DNA from: Sphingobacterium sp. B16(2022)
Lineage (GTDB): Bacteria; Bacteroidota; Bacteroidia; Sphingobacteriales; Sphingobacteriaceae
Assembly: GCF_012030425.1 (NCBI RefSeq)
Contig: NZ_JAAUVN010000001.1
Location: 2,108,001 to 2,172,000 of the forward strand
Reading direction: 5' to 3'
DNA: 64,000 nt
Part shown: positions 35,824 to 45,741 of the stretch, piece after piece
Numbering within the stretch: the first letter of the stretch is position 1
Layout: each line of letters opens with the position of its first letter
Made by a program: the position numbers and the translations under genes
Notes under the pieces: model-generated
Databases searched by the model: none
Seen by the model: only the letters and a program-made list of their open reading frames with translations
Told to the model about the DNA's origin: nothing

Positions 35824-38800
35824 TTAAAATGTTAAATTGAACCCAACCATAAATACGCGCTGCTGCGGATATACCACTGCTGCCGCAGCTTCAATCTCTG
35901 GATCGATCTGAAATTTCTTCACGTTGTCAAAGGAAAATAGATTAGAACCATTGACATACACTCGGATTTTCTCAGCTTTAATTTTTTTGATGAGATCATT
36001 AGAAAAATTATAGCCAAGCTCAAGATTTCTGATTCTTAAATAACGAACATTTGTTAACCAAAAATCACTATTTCTATGATTAGGTCCAGAATTACCATTA
36101 CGTAGTGCAGGATAATATCCTGATACCCATTCACTATTTGCATCATAAGGATCAGTACGATGCCATCTATCTTCTAAGAGATATGCTGGTGAATTTCCGC
36201 CACCATGGAATGCATTGCGCAATTCGTAATCTTGAAACCATGATTGCATCGCTCCTCCGGATAAATCAGCATTCAGATCAATACCTTTCCAATTTAGTCC
36301 TATTCGTCCTCCAAATGAAATAATCGGAGCCCACCCGGTTTGATAACCGATTGGACGTTCGTCCAGATTATTAATCACACCATCACCATTAACATCCTTG
36401 TAGATAAAATCTCCAGGCAGTTGGTTCCGGTTATTTGAACCATCATTGTTAATTGGATGATTGCGAATCTCCTCTTCCGATTGGAAGCGGCCGACAACTT
36501 GGTAGCCCCACCATACACCTCCCCAACGATCTTCGTTTGAATTCCGGTATTCGTTCCAGGAGTTGCTGAAGCGCGGTTTATAAGATTCGATATTCTTAAA
36601 ACGAGAATAGGTAACATTTCCACTCACCACATAATTCAATTCACCGATTTTATCCGTATAAGTGATCATACCTTCAGCTCCATAGTATCCATTCTTACCC
36701 AGATTCTCATTAGGTAGCGCATATCCGATCTCATCAGGTAATAACACATCATAACGTTTACCCGGAAATCCAGTACGGATAATCTGGAAGGCATCAGCTG
36801 TCAGCGTCAATTTATTACCAAATAAACCTGCATCCAGCCCGATGTTGTAAGTGGTATTCTTCACCCATGATAGATTTCTGATAGGAACACCACGTGGTTG
36901 CACACCTGTCACATAATTACCATCAAGAATCGCATCTCCTTGAGACCAATTGTAGCCTGCTAGATAGCCGTGCATATTGACGCCATTTTCCAAACCTGTT
37001 TGTCCTGCAGATGCCCGAATTTTGAAGTCTGTGACAACACTTTTCAAGGGTTCAAAAAAGTTTTCATCCGATACTCGCCATGCGACAGATGCTCCCGGAA
37101 AAAATCCCCAACGGCGATCCTTATAATATAAGTATGAACCATCGTATCGACCTAATAACTCAACTAAATACTTACCCTTGTAATTATAGTTTAATCGACC
37201 TATGTAACCTGCACGAGCTTCATAAGACCAATCATCTCCAAGGTCATTAACTTCAGCGAGTCGCATTATCGGGATGTAATTGTTCGTTGGATTTGCTCCT
37301 AATGAGCGGATCGTACGTACCCAATCCGAACGTTCATATCCTAATGTACCTGAAAGGGCATGATGACCGATATTTTTATTGTAATCAATTAGGAATTGCG
37401 CCGAGCGCGAAACAATATCCCGATTGGTATCATAACGCCATCCAGAACGTGTGCCTCCTGTAGCTTTATATTCATCGTTTTCAAAGCGATACACATCATA
37501 AGTATACTGGAAACCATCAAATTTATTATTGGTATAGTTGTACGACACAGTTCCTTTAGCAGAAAGACCAAATTTTGTTTTATAGGAGGCAAATAGGTTT
37601 ACATTACCTGCCAAATATTTATTGTCCTTGTAGCCCGCAATATCACGATCAAAAACTGCTGGATTATAAGCAAAGTCGTTAGTATGATTCGGATATTTAG
37701 GGTTATCATTAGCGTAAGGTGCTACAGTAGGCCTGTTTTTGAACATCGCCAAAATAGATGAAAAATAGCCATCTCCTCCTGGCAGACCCACATCTTGTGT
37801 TCCTTCATGCCTTCCTGAAATCTGTGTACCTATTGTCAATCCTTCCAAAACAGTCGCTTCCATATTGGCTTGCAAATTGGTACGCTTGTAATTAAAGTCT
37901 TTGATCATCGCATCCTGTGTCAGGTGTCCAACTGAAAGAAAATAATTAGACTTATCGCTCCCTCCTGTCATATTCGCATTGATGTAGCGTTGTGGTATAT
38001 TCTTACGAATAATCATGTCGTAATAATCATAACTTTTGTAGCCGGGCTCTGTCCCCATTTGCCATTTTTCAAGTTCTTGGGGTGTATATACCGCATTTGG
38101 ATCTTTGTTTTCATTTTGAGCCGCTTCCACAAGACCTCGGGTATATTGCGCTGCATTGGCTAATTCAGGAAAACGAGTTAGATTTTGCCAGCCTTGATAG
38201 CCATTGATATTTACTTTTGCAGTTCCGCCCTTATTTCCTTTTTTTGTCGTGATTAAAACAACACCACCCGCTGCTCTAAATCCATAAATTGCAGCAGCAG
38301 CATCCTTCAAGATCGATATACTTTCGATATCTTCCAAATTTAAGGCATTGAACATATCTGCTCCAGAACCGTTTTGTGTTCCAACCCAATCCGTTCCTGT
38401 TTGACCGCCATAGGAAATACCATCGATCACATAAAGCGGATTTCCCATATTACGAATCTCAATTGCTGCTCCTCTCCCAGGACGAGCGTCTTTTCCACGG
38501 ACGGAGATACCTTGTACTTTGCCTGCCAAAGCTCCTGCAGCTGTCGTAGAAGAAGTACGTACAATATCATCTGACTTGATATTACTGACAGCGCCAGAGA
38601 TATTCCGTTTGGATTGCGTACCGTAACCCACGACCACAACTTCGTCCAAAGATTGATCACTCGTTTCCAACACAACCGAAAAGTTAGTCTGGTTGCCAAT
38701 CGCAATACGTTGTGTTTTGTATCCGACATAAGTGATCACTAAATAGCCTTTTCCATCATGCAGTTGAAATCGACCAGTATTGTCTGTACTGGTTATTAAA

Positions 38801-38949
38801 TTGGGCATTCCTTCAACAAGCACACTGGCTCCTACAATCGGCTCCTTGTCCTTGTTAATTACCTGCCCCGTAATTTTAGTTTGTGCATATGTCATTATGG
38901 ATATTAAACTCATAAAAACATATAAGTAAAGAATCTTTAAGTTTTTCAT
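35824..38949 (-). CDS. SusC/RagA TonB-dependent outer-membrane transporter
   Basis: A 1041-residue SusC-type transporter. Residues 1-22 are a signal peptide; ~24-100 form the carboxypeptidase-D regulatory-like domain ('ITGQVINKDKEPIVGASVLVEG'). The segment 'LDEVVVVGYGTQSKRN' is the classic start of the plug (~105-235), and the rest is a beta-barrel ending in an aromatic-rich 'MVGFNLTF'. It takes up oligosaccharides with TonB-derived energy together with SusD. It is the first gene of the operon and is preceded by a perfect 12-bp-arm palindrome over the likely promoter, which I interpret as an AraR operator. No HTCS or anti-sigma/sigma gene adjoins it. Confidence 0.94.
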   Translation of the reverse strand: MKNLKILYLYVFMSLISIMTYAQTKITGQVINKDKEPIVGASVLVEGMPNLITSTDNTGRFQLHDGKGYLVITYVGYKTQRIAIGNQTNFSVVLETSDQSLDEVVVVGYGTQSKRNISGAVSNIKSDDIVRTSSTTAAGALAGKVQGISVRGKDARPGRGAAIEIRNMGNPLYVIDGISYGGQTGTDWVGTQNGSGADMFNALNLEDIESISILKDAAAAIYGFRAAGGVVLITTKKGNKGGTAKVNINGYQGWQNLTRFPELANAAQYTRGLVEAAQNENKDPNAVYTPQELEKWQMGTEPGYKSYDYYDMIIRKNIPQRYINANMTGGSDKSNYFLSVGHLTQDAMIKDFNYKRTNLQANMEATVLEGLTIGTQISGRHEGTQDVGLPGGDGYFSSILAMFKNRPTVAPYANDNPKYPNHTNDFAYNPAVFDRDIAGYKDNKYLAGNVNLFASYKTKFGLSAKGTVSYNYTNNKFDGFQYTYDVYRFENDEYKATGGTRSGWRYDTNRDIVSRSAQFLIDYNKNIGHHALSGTLGYERSDWVRTIRSLGANPTNNYIPIMRLAEVNDLGDDWSYEARAGYIGRLNYNYKGKYLVELLGRYDGSYLYYKDRRWGFFPGASVAWRVSDENFFEPLKSVVTDFKIRASAGQTGLENGVNMHGYLAGYNWSQGDAILDGNYVTGVQPRGVPIRNLSWVKNTTYNIGLDAGLFGNKLTLTADAFQIIRTGFPGKRYDVLLPDEIGYALPNENLGKNGYYGAEGMITYTDKIGELNYVVSGNVTYSRFKNIESYKPRFSNSWNEYRNSNEDRWGGVWWGYQVVGRFQSEEEIRNHPINNDGSNNRNQLPGDFIYKDVNGDGVINNLDERPIGYQTGWAPIISFGGRIGLNWKGIDLNADLSGGAMQSWFQDYELRNAFHGGGNSPAYLLEDRWHRTDPYDANSEWVSGYYPALRNGNSGPNHRNSDFWLTNVRYLRIRNLELGYNFSNDLIKKIKAEKIRVYVNGSNLFSFDNVKKFQIDPEIEAAAAVVYPQQRVFMVGFNLTF

Positions 38950-39211
38950 AATTTATTCGTTTTCAATAACTGATTTTGGTTACCTACGATCTTGCCAATT
39001 TTAGATAATTTCTTGACGTAAATAAAGCGACAAGTATACCGCAAGTCAGCATGTTTAAGAATACATAAAAAGTTATTTATTAAATGTTAAAAATACACTT
39101 AAAAAAAAGTGACAAATTTTTTTTACCCCTGATAAAAAAGTCAAGCATAGCATTACAAATTCATAGTCTTTTATTGAGGGTTTTAAAAATGTGTTGGTTA
39201 TAATTGTAAAA

Positions 39212-39240
39212 CAAATATAAAAAAATAAATGTAAAACAAA
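39212..39240 (-). promoter_or_regulatory. susC promoter overlapping the operator
   Basis: On the minus strand TTTG (39240-39237) and TATATTTG (39219-39212) are spaced by 17 nt, an exact match to the phylum's TTG / TAnnTTTG promoter. The upstream element lies inside the palindrome at 39221-39251, so a bound regulator would block the promoter. Confidence 0.6.
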
Positions 39241-39251
39241 CATTTATTTTT
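39221..39251. promoter_or_regulatory. Candidate AraR operator upstream of susC
   Basis: AAAAATAAATGT (39221-39232), spacer aaaacaa, ACATTTATTTTT (39240-39251): a perfect 12-bp inverted repeat. The same core AATGT-N7-ACATT occurs upstream of araB (52809) and of the GH127 gene (53769), which supports recognition by the AraR protein encoded at 53017. Confidence 0.7.
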
Positions 39252-39323
39252 AAAATTCATATAAGTTTGAATCTACCTAAGTAATTACACTTAACAAACA
39301 AGATTTAAAAGACTAATTAACAA

Positions 39324-39363
39324 CAATATAGATGATCACTCCTTCCTGTGACCATCTATATTG
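39324..39363 (-). terminator. Hairpin terminator of the GH43 gene
   Basis: CAATATAGATG (39324-39334) pairs perfectly with CATCTATATTG (39353-39363), and TCAC/GTGA extend the stem inward. It lies 39 nt after the GH43 stop on the minus strand and separates it from the susC promoter. Confidence 0.75.
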
Positions 39364-39401
39364 AGACTTTATTTGGAGGAGAACTGTTATGCATTCCAAT
39401 C

Positions 39402-40478
39402 TTAAAAGCCTGTAGGCATTCCATATTTTTTAGTCAACATGGACAGTTCTTTAGCAGTTATCGGCATGACAGAACCATGCCTTGGTGTAAATGCTCCACC
39501 CATCGGCGTATTTTTTATAAAATTGAAATGCGTAAGGTCCGAACTTTTGCAAAACTGATAATAGCCTTCCGTATAGCAGTCATACATCAAAATGTATTCA
39601 TCTGAATGAATCGATTTAAATACACTAGAACCTTCAACAGGTTTCTTTTGATCCACATTGAGATGACGATATTCGGTCTCATATGGTCCAGTTATATTTT
39701 TACTTGTTGCCCGCATTACGCCACTTCTTGTACGAAAACCATTATTCACTGTAGATAAGCCCTCATCTTTAAAAAACAACACATATTCCTGCATCTTTTT
39801 ATCATATACGATATCACCATCAATGGCTGCTGTGCCAAAATCAAATAACAGCTCTGGTGTACTGATATCCGTAAAATCGGCATTTGCATAGGAGTAGAAG
39901 ATTTTAAAATAGGGCTGTTTTTTATCCCCTACTGCATACTCCCAGTCATGTCTACCTATCGAATAGTAGATCATGTATTTTTTCTCGACTACATCCCAAA
40001 TCGTTTGTGGCGCCCACACGGCATGTAAATTTTCCTGATCAAATCCTTTTAAATTAGGAAAACGTGTTGGAAAATCAATCGCCTGATGTTCCCAATGGAT
40101 AAGATCGGTACTTTTCATCAAGATGATACCATCATTACTCTGCCAACCTTCGCTTGAACGCATATCCGTTAAAACCATATAGAACGATTTTCCATCTTCA
40201 GCACGCATAATATGCGGATCCCGAATACTTTTTTTTAAGGCAATGCTGTCCGATGCAATGACCGGTTCCCCTCCATTCAAAGGCTGAAAATCTATACCAT
40301 CTTTACTTATTGCATAGCGAACCTGTTCACCGTCAGGGCTGTTGTCAGAAAAATAAGCAAACAGATAGGCTACTGGAGCAATTTTTAAAGCCTTTTTACT
40401 TTGTCCAAGTGCAATTGCTCCATGCTGTATAAATAACATCAGCAATGACCACCTGATCATAAATTGTATCTTTTTCAT
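39402..40478 (-). CDS. GH43 family glycosidase
   Basis: I place the start at the ATG at 40478, because this gives a signal peptide ('MKKIQFMIRWSLLMLFIQHG...ALGQ'). An in-frame upstream start at 40541 would instead overlap the preceding GH51 gene by 55 nt. The ~358-residue product is a single five-bladed propeller with 'SIRDPHIMRAEDGKSFYMVLTD' split across the first blades, 'AAIDGDIVYDKK' (modulating Asp) and 'PVEGSSVFK' (acid Glu). It closely resembles the first domain of the double GH43 at 31267, down to the closing 'TPRHGSVMP'. It probably acts on arabinofuranosyl residues. It is 8 nt downstream of the GH51 fusion gene. Confidence 0.83.
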   Translation of the reverse strand: MKKIQFMIRWSLLMLFIQHGAIALGQSKKALKIAPVAYLFAYFSDNSPDGEQVRYAISKDGIDFQPLNGGEPVIASDSIALKKSIRDPHIMRAEDGKSFYMVLTDMRSSEGWQSNDGIILMKSTDLIHWEHQAIDFPTRFPNLKGFDQENLHAVWAPQTIWDVVEKKYMIYYSIGRHDWEYAVGDKKQPYFKIFYSYANADFTDISTPELLFDFGTAAIDGDIVYDKKMQEYVLFFKDEGLSTVNNGFRTRSGVMRATSKNITGPYETEYRHLNVDQKKPVEGSSVFKSIHSDEYILMYDCYTEGYYQFCKSSDLTHFNFIKNTPMGGAFTPRHGSVMPITAKELSMLTKKYGMPTGF

Positions 40479-40486
40479 AATGCTTA

Positions 40487-43060
40487 CTATTTTTTGGCAG
40501 GAATGCGAAAAACGGTGAACGAATAAGGAGACAATTTGCACCTGTCTAATTGAAATGTTGCTGCAACAGGTTTAGCTGTCTGATCTGTTGGTTTTCCTGA
40601 AATAACAGTTGCATTCACTTGTTGATTTGCAACACCGATAGTCGAAAGATCAAGGTCAATTTCAACAGGTAATAAATTCACCAATTTGACGATGATATCA
40701 CCCGATTTAGCATCGCGCACAATTGATTTTCCAACACGTTTGTTCACTGCTTCATCGTGATTTGATAACTTTAATTCACTAAAGAGATACGTATCGCCTG
40801 CATGCTGTCCAAATGCCTGCTGGATATAGTAACCCACAGTAGGTTTCACTGTCGTATTATTAAAGTAGATCAAATCTGGAGACCATTGCGTATTACCTTC
40901 TTTGGCCAACAGAGGTGCATATGAAGTCATGGTGACTACATCGGCATTTCTTTCGACATTGCACAGGTGTAATGCCTCTGCCAATGCTGTTTCAATCGTA
41001 CTAGCACGATTGGGAACATGTGCAGCATATTCACCAAGATATACTTTAGCTTTCTTGCGGTCATAACGGTCGTAAAACTCCTGATTATGAATAAACCAAC
41101 CCGGTGGATTGTAATAATGCTCATCGATTAAAGGAACATTTAATTTAGTTGCCAAATCCCAGCCTTCCACATAGTCCGATCCTTCATAAAATGGACCTGC
41201 TGTACCAATGACTTCAATATCAGGATATTTCTCTTTTACGGCTTGATAAATCAGGGTAAAGCGCTCTTTAAACAGATCGGTAATCAAATCTTCGTTACCA
41301 ATGCCAATATATTTCAAGTTAAAGGGAGCTGGATGACCCGCTTCAGCACGTTTCTTTCCCCACAATGTCTTACGATCACCATTCGCATATTCAATGAGAT
41401 CCAAAACATCCTGAATATAATCGCCCATGTCCTCCATAGGGATACCGCACTGCTGCCCGCCCAGTTCGTGACCATGATGTCCCGAATTTTGGCAAGGTAC
41501 ACCTGCAGCCACCACGGGTACAGGTTCTGCACCCATATCTTCACAAAACTGGAAATATTCAAAATAGCCTAAGCCAAATGATTGATGATACCCCCAGAGA
41601 TTACGCTGTGGTTTTCGTTGCTCCACAGGTCCTATCGTATTTTTCCAATGGTAGATATTATCGATACCATCTCCATGAGCTACACAGCCGCCAGGGAAAC
41701 GCACAAACCGAGGTTTCATGTCAGCAATAGTCTTAGCAAGATCTGCTCTTAAACCGTTAGCTCTATTTCGGAAAGTATTTTTAGGAAATAACGAAACCAT
41801 GTCCATATCGACGGCTCCATTGTTGGAATAAGTAATCTCCAATCGAGCATCCGAAATGGTCACATTTCCAACCATATCCAATTTGTACTGTTCCCATTTT
41901 TTTGATAACTTCTTCGTTTTTGTTTCTCCAATAGTATTACCGTGCCCATCGATTAAGCGAATCTGCAAGTGGCCCAACTGTCCTGATTTCCCTCGGGCAT
42001 ATATTGAAAAATTATACTGCTCGTCTTTCTTAATGGAAATACCGCCAAACCCTTCATTGACGATTCCTGCTCCAGGTTTACCCTGCAAAGTCACATAATG
42101 CCGGTTATTTTCATGAATCGGAGATAGCGTATCAATCGTAATAACAGTTTCCCTATTCGTGGTGCGCCAAGCAGTTAAACTATGCCATTCTTTTCGATCC
42201 ATAGGCGTATATTCAAATCCCCTATTCTGTATTAATTCGGCATACAATCCACCATCAGCGGCATAATTGATATCTTCAAAAAATGCTCCGATAAGTAGAT
42301 CACTGATCTTACGCGCTGGAATATGTTCATCTAATTTTAGATTTCCTTTCAGGGGAGTAAGTGAAGCAAAGCGTTGTACATCATCGACCATCCGTTCACT
42401 ATTCAACTTTCCCTTATAAGCATCCAACTGCTGTTTCTTTAACAGATTCTCTAGGATTTGCCACGCGACTTTATGAACTGTTCCCGTATAGTTACCATCA
42501 GAGAGACGGATCGCTACTTTTGTATTATGCACAACAGTAGCTTTTTTTGCGGTAGAAAACATTTTAAAATCCTTCGTTTCTACAGCGTAGTATCCTTTAG
42601 CGCTCCGATCCGTCTTCCAAATCACTTGGTAAGTACCCGTTGTCTTATTGTAATCAATAACAGGACTAAGGCAGTTGCTTCCGGCAAATACCAAAGGGTA
42701 AGACTGACTTTCCCATTGGATCAAATCGCGCGATGCACTATGTGCAAAAGCACCATCTTCTTGATTCAAACTCCATACACAATGCCAGATTCCTGTCGGT
42801 GATAAAAACAGGAAAGGATCAATCATCTTCTTCTGCGATCCCCATTGACCGTAGTCAGATCGTAAGAAACTAGCTTCTGCACCAATGGTGGTCCATTTTT
42901 TCTTGTCCAAGCTCCATGCAAAATGTAGCCCGTTGTGGTGATCATTCTTTCCCGAACTATAGGCAAATATATAAGCCGAATCCGGCTCATTGGCATATAA
43001 TGCTGCATGTTTTACGACAAAGAATAACAATAAGCATATATAAATAAGCTGTTTTTTCAT
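40487..43060 (-). CDS. GH51 arabinofuranosidase fused to GH43-like propeller
   Basis: An 857-residue exported protein (signal ~1-23). Residues ~28-190 are propeller repeats like those of GH43 ('GLHFAWSLDKKKW', 'MIDPFLFLSPTGIWHCVWSL', 'AHSASRDLIQWES') without an obvious full catalytic triad, so they may bind rather than cut. A helical linker follows, then a complete GH51 enzyme from ~240: carbohydrate-binding beta-sandwich at ~290-425 and TIM barrel with acid/base E590 in 'IGIGNEDL' and nucleophile E677 in 'VYLGEYAAH'. It hydrolyses terminal alpha-L-arabinofuranosyl units. The gene is followed at 8 nt by GH43. The normal GH51 of the locus at 43774 lacks the N-terminal extension. Confidence 0.85.
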   Translation of the reverse strand: MKKQLIYICLLLFFVVKHAALYANEPDSAYIFAYSSGKNDHHNGLHFAWSLDKKKWTTIGAEASFLRSDYGQWGSQKKMIDPFLFLSPTGIWHCVWSLNQEDGAFAHSASRDLIQWESQSYPLVFAGSNCLSPVIDYNKTTGTYQVIWKTDRSAKGYYAVETKDFKMFSTAKKATVVHNTKVAIRLSDGNYTGTVHKVAWQILENLLKKQQLDAYKGKLNSERMVDDVQRFASLTPLKGNLKLDEHIPARKISDLLIGAFFEDINYAADGGLYAELIQNRGFEYTPMDRKEWHSLTAWRTTNRETVITIDTLSPIHENNRHYVTLQGKPGAGIVNEGFGGISIKKDEQYNFSIYARGKSGQLGHLQIRLIDGHGNTIGETKTKKLSKKWEQYKLDMVGNVTISDARLEITYSNNGAVDMDMVSLFPKNTFRNRANGLRADLAKTIADMKPRFVRFPGGCVAHGDGIDNIYHWKNTIGPVEQRKPQRNLWGYHQSFGLGYFEYFQFCEDMGAEPVPVVAAGVPCQNSGHHGHELGGQQCGIPMEDMGDYIQDVLDLIEYANGDRKTLWGKKRAEAGHPAPFNLKYIGIGNEDLITDLFKERFTLIYQAVKEKYPDIEVIGTAGPFYEGSDYVEGWDLATKLNVPLIDEHYYNPPGWFIHNQEFYDRYDRKKAKVYLGEYAAHVPNRASTIETALAEALHLCNVERNADVVTMTSYAPLLAKEGNTQWSPDLIYFNNTTVKPTVGYYIQQAFGQHAGDTYLFSELKLSNHDEAVNKRVGKSIVRDAKSGDIIVKLVNLLPVEIDLDLSTIGVANQQVNATVISGKPTDQTAKPVAATFQLDRCKLSPYSFTVFRIPAKK

Positions 43061-43773
43061 CAGAATAAAATTAGTAGTAGTTATTTATGTTCAAGTTCAT
43101 AACTTCATTATTGGCTATAGCTTGCCAATGGTAGCGATATGAATTATAAATACTGGTGTTTATATACCCTTTCTTTTTATCATGACATGAAGAGTCCTAG
43201 ATGGCACCAAATAGAATTTTAAGTAACATCGGTCCAACAGTTCACACCCTATCAAGATTGACTGTTTTACCTCAGCTTTTAAGGTCTTATTGTTGCAGTG
43301 AACACGTTGAAATGACACGACGTAAATAACTGTATACATCAGTCTAAAAGCGCCAACACAACCATATGCCTGCTTCACCTTTCGGTTTAAAGACCATCAC
43401 AATGTATCATCTTTACGAGATCGCATCGATTCCGATTTACAACTGCATCTGCCCCACAGTACCAACACAACCAAGATGGACTGTGTCACCTGAGTTTTAA
43501 AGACCGTGATGTACTTATTTTTCCAAATGGCACCAAGTAGAACTTCACATCATATCCCACCCCACAAATGCCAGCATCATGCTGATCACATATTTGCAGA
43601 CACGACAGGGTAAAGACAATGATACGATCACGAGTATATTTATAACCTGACGCCTAGGTGAAGGCTTCAGGAGTTAATCATATAACTGCGTTGTCTAAGA
43701 CAAAGCTTCGTTTAGTTCATGGTGATTTGCATCTACGTGCGACCCATGACCGTATCATTGTAAAAAACTTATT
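43061..43773. repeat. 713-bp gap with ~110-bp degenerate repeats
   Basis: No gene is convincing here. Three related blocks are visible, 43241-43288, 43353-43396 and 43462-43506, each reading like 'caa..-ctgNNtNacct-NNgNtttaaagacc'. Two flanking copies of 'atggcaccaaRtagaa' lie near 43201 and 43527. The period is about 110 bp. A frame of 72 codons on the minus strand through this stretch is probably chance. It separates two enzyme genes of the same strand. Confidence 0.55.
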
Positions 43774-45735
43774 TTATTGAACAGCCAACTTAATGACGGT
43801 CAAAGAGTATGGTGCAAACGTATCCACTATCTTTTTCCCTTTATAGCTGACCTGCTCCACTTTGGGCTGTATTTTCAACGGTTCTTCAAAACTTGTCGAA
43901 ATACTCAAGTCCGCATTTGCCAAGGTCGTTTTTACAGCTGCCTGTTTCATTTTTTTCTTCGAATTGATATCAAAATTAACCTGTACCGGTTTACTATTAT
44001 AATTAACAAATTTGATGATCAACTCCTTCTTTGCACTATCATATACAGAAGATGCAAACAAACTATCCTTCCCTGCCACCGCATCGCCATTCCATTTAAC
44101 GGGGATAATATCAGTCCCCTTATTGGTCGAGTACAATTTCTGTACCTGATAACTTGGCGTACCGTATGCATGTAGATTATCGACCCAAATCAAGTCTGGG
44201 GTCCATTGCCAACCATCGACATGACCAAATAATGGCGCGTACGATGCCATTTGCACGACATCTGCATTTCGTTCCAGTCCGGTCAAGAAAGCTGCCTCTG
44301 AAAGCGCCGCTTCCCAAGTACTACGGCCAGGGCCATTAGGTCGGGTGGTGTGCGAAGCATATTCTCCAGCAAACACTTTCGGGCCGTTACGGTCATAATC
44401 ATCATAACGGGAGACACTGGATAAAAACCACGTTGGTGGTCTATAATAGTGCTCATCAATAATATCAATCTTCATATCCCGTAGCTGCTCATCCAAATAA
44501 GCAAAACGCTCGCCATCGGGATCTGTACCGGAACTAGCAATAATGGCTATTTCAGGATGCTTCTCGTTTAAAACCTTTTTGAATGCAGCTAAACGCTCTA
44601 TATACTGAGGTCCCCAATTTTCATTTCCTACACCAAGCATTTCAAGGTTGAAAGGAGCCGGATGCCCCATGTCCGAACGAAGTTTACCCCAGGTCGTTGT
44701 AACTGCCCCATTGGCAAACTCAATCAGATCCAATGCATCCTGTACATAGGTGTCCAACTCATCCATCGGAACAAGCTCTGCCGTATTAAACTGACAGGCC
44801 ATCCCGCAATTTAAGATCGGTACCGCCTTAGCTCCAATATCTTCAGCCATTAAGAAATATTCGTAAAAACCCAAACCAAAAGTTTGAAAATAATCTGGAG
44901 CTGGTCTGTGCTTAAACTCAGTATTCCAACGGTTGATAATCAATTCGCGTTCCTCGATCGGGCCGACCGTCTTTTTCCATTGAAAACGGCTCGCTAAATC
45001 CCTACCTTCCACAATACAACCACCGGGAAAACGAATAAATCCAGGCTTCATATCGGCCAGCATCTGTACCATATCTTTCCGCAAACCTTTAGGTCTATTT
45101 TTCCAAGTCTCCGTCGGGAAAAGAGAAATCATATCAAGTTCTGCATCTCCAGCTCCTTCGATCCAGACATTTAACTTGCCTTTAGCAACAGTCTCTGAAG
45201 CCGTAAACTTCGCAGAACTACTTTTCCAATCACTTCCACTAGACAATATTAAACTACTATTTCCGACCACTTTATCCTGATCATCCAGCAACTCAACACG
45301 AATACGCATTCCGGCAGTTGCTTGTTTAAAGAGTAACGAAAACTCATACTGCTCCCCTTTCTTAATTCCCATACCACGGAACCCTTCATTTTGTATTCCT
45401 AGTTGCACACCCTTTGGGTTATGGATCTTCAATGAACGCGGATTACCTTTTCGTTTGCTGTTGTTTAAAATCAGAAACGCTCCCTCAGGTTCTTTGGTCA
45501 GTTTTTTCCAACCCATCCAAGGTTCATTAAATTCGAATGAACGATTTTTAATCAATTCGGCGTATATCCCACCATCGGCACCCATGTTAATATCTTCAAA
45601 GAAAACACCCCACATATCTGGTGACATCTTTCCGGCAGGCTGATCAAGGTCTACTTTAAGATTGACAGGACTCTGTGCAAACAAAGGTGTAGAACCAGCC
45701 ATTAAAGCTGCTAGTAATAGCTCAATTTTTTTCAT
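43774..45735 (-). CDS. GH51 alpha-L-arabinofuranosidase
   Basis: A 653-residue exported GH51 enzyme with signal peptide 1-21. A carbohydrate-binding beta-sandwich (~80-210) is inserted before the TIM barrel, which carries acid/base E372 in 'LGVGNENWG' and nucleophile E458 in 'VFAGEYASH'; a C-terminal beta-sandwich closes the protein. It releases L-arabinose from arabinan or arabinoxylan fragments. It begins 6 nt after the aldose 1-epimerase stop and is the last gene of the run araB-araD-araA-symporter-epimerase. Released arabinose would go directly to the symporter and kinase pathway. Confidence 0.9.
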   Translation of the reverse strand: MKKIELLLAALMAGSTPLFAQSPVNLKVDLDQPAGKMSPDMWGVFFEDINMGADGGIYAELIKNRSFEFNEPWMGWKKLTKEPEGAFLILNNSKRKGNPRSLKIHNPKGVQLGIQNEGFRGMGIKKGEQYEFSLLFKQATAGMRIRVELLDDQDKVVGNSSLILSSGSDWKSSSAKFTASETVAKGKLNVWIEGAGDAELDMISLFPTETWKNRPKGLRKDMVQMLADMKPGFIRFPGGCIVEGRDLASRFQWKKTVGPIEERELIINRWNTEFKHRPAPDYFQTFGLGFYEYFLMAEDIGAKAVPILNCGMACQFNTAELVPMDELDTYVQDALDLIEFANGAVTTTWGKLRSDMGHPAPFNLEMLGVGNENWGPQYIERLAAFKKVLNEKHPEIAIIASSGTDPDGERFAYLDEQLRDMKIDIIDEHYYRPPTWFLSSVSRYDDYDRNGPKVFAGEYASHTTRPNGPGRSTWEAALSEAAFLTGLERNADVVQMASYAPLFGHVDGWQWTPDLIWVDNLHAYGTPSYQVQKLYSTNKGTDIIPVKWNGDAVAGKDSLFASSVYDSAKKELIIKFVNYNSKPVQVNFDINSKKKMKQAAVKTTLANADLSISTSFEEPLKIQPKVEQVSYKGKKIVDTFAPYSLTVIKLAVQ

Positions 45736-45741
45736 CCTATT

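Larger units (their letters stand above)
38950..39401. other. susC leader and promoter region
   Basis: No gene. The stretch holds the AraR-type palindrome and -7 element (39212-39251), a ~260-nt AT-rich untranslated leader of susC, and at its other end the terminator hairpin of the GH43 gene. The long leader could carry post-transcriptional control, but I see no recognisable riboswitch. Confidence 0.55.

Noticed and set aside
38950..39220. Riboswitch in the long susC leader
   Set aside because: The leader is low-complexity AT-rich DNA and I could not find any conserved aptamer elements.
43160..43378. 72-codon minus-strand frame in the repeat region
   Set aside because: It runs through the degenerate repeats, has no family resemblance and no upstream start signals; the repeats explain it better.
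43201..43545. CRISPR-like spacing of repeats
   Set aside because: The repeats are degenerate, the period is ~110 bp and there are no cas genes, so it is not an array.
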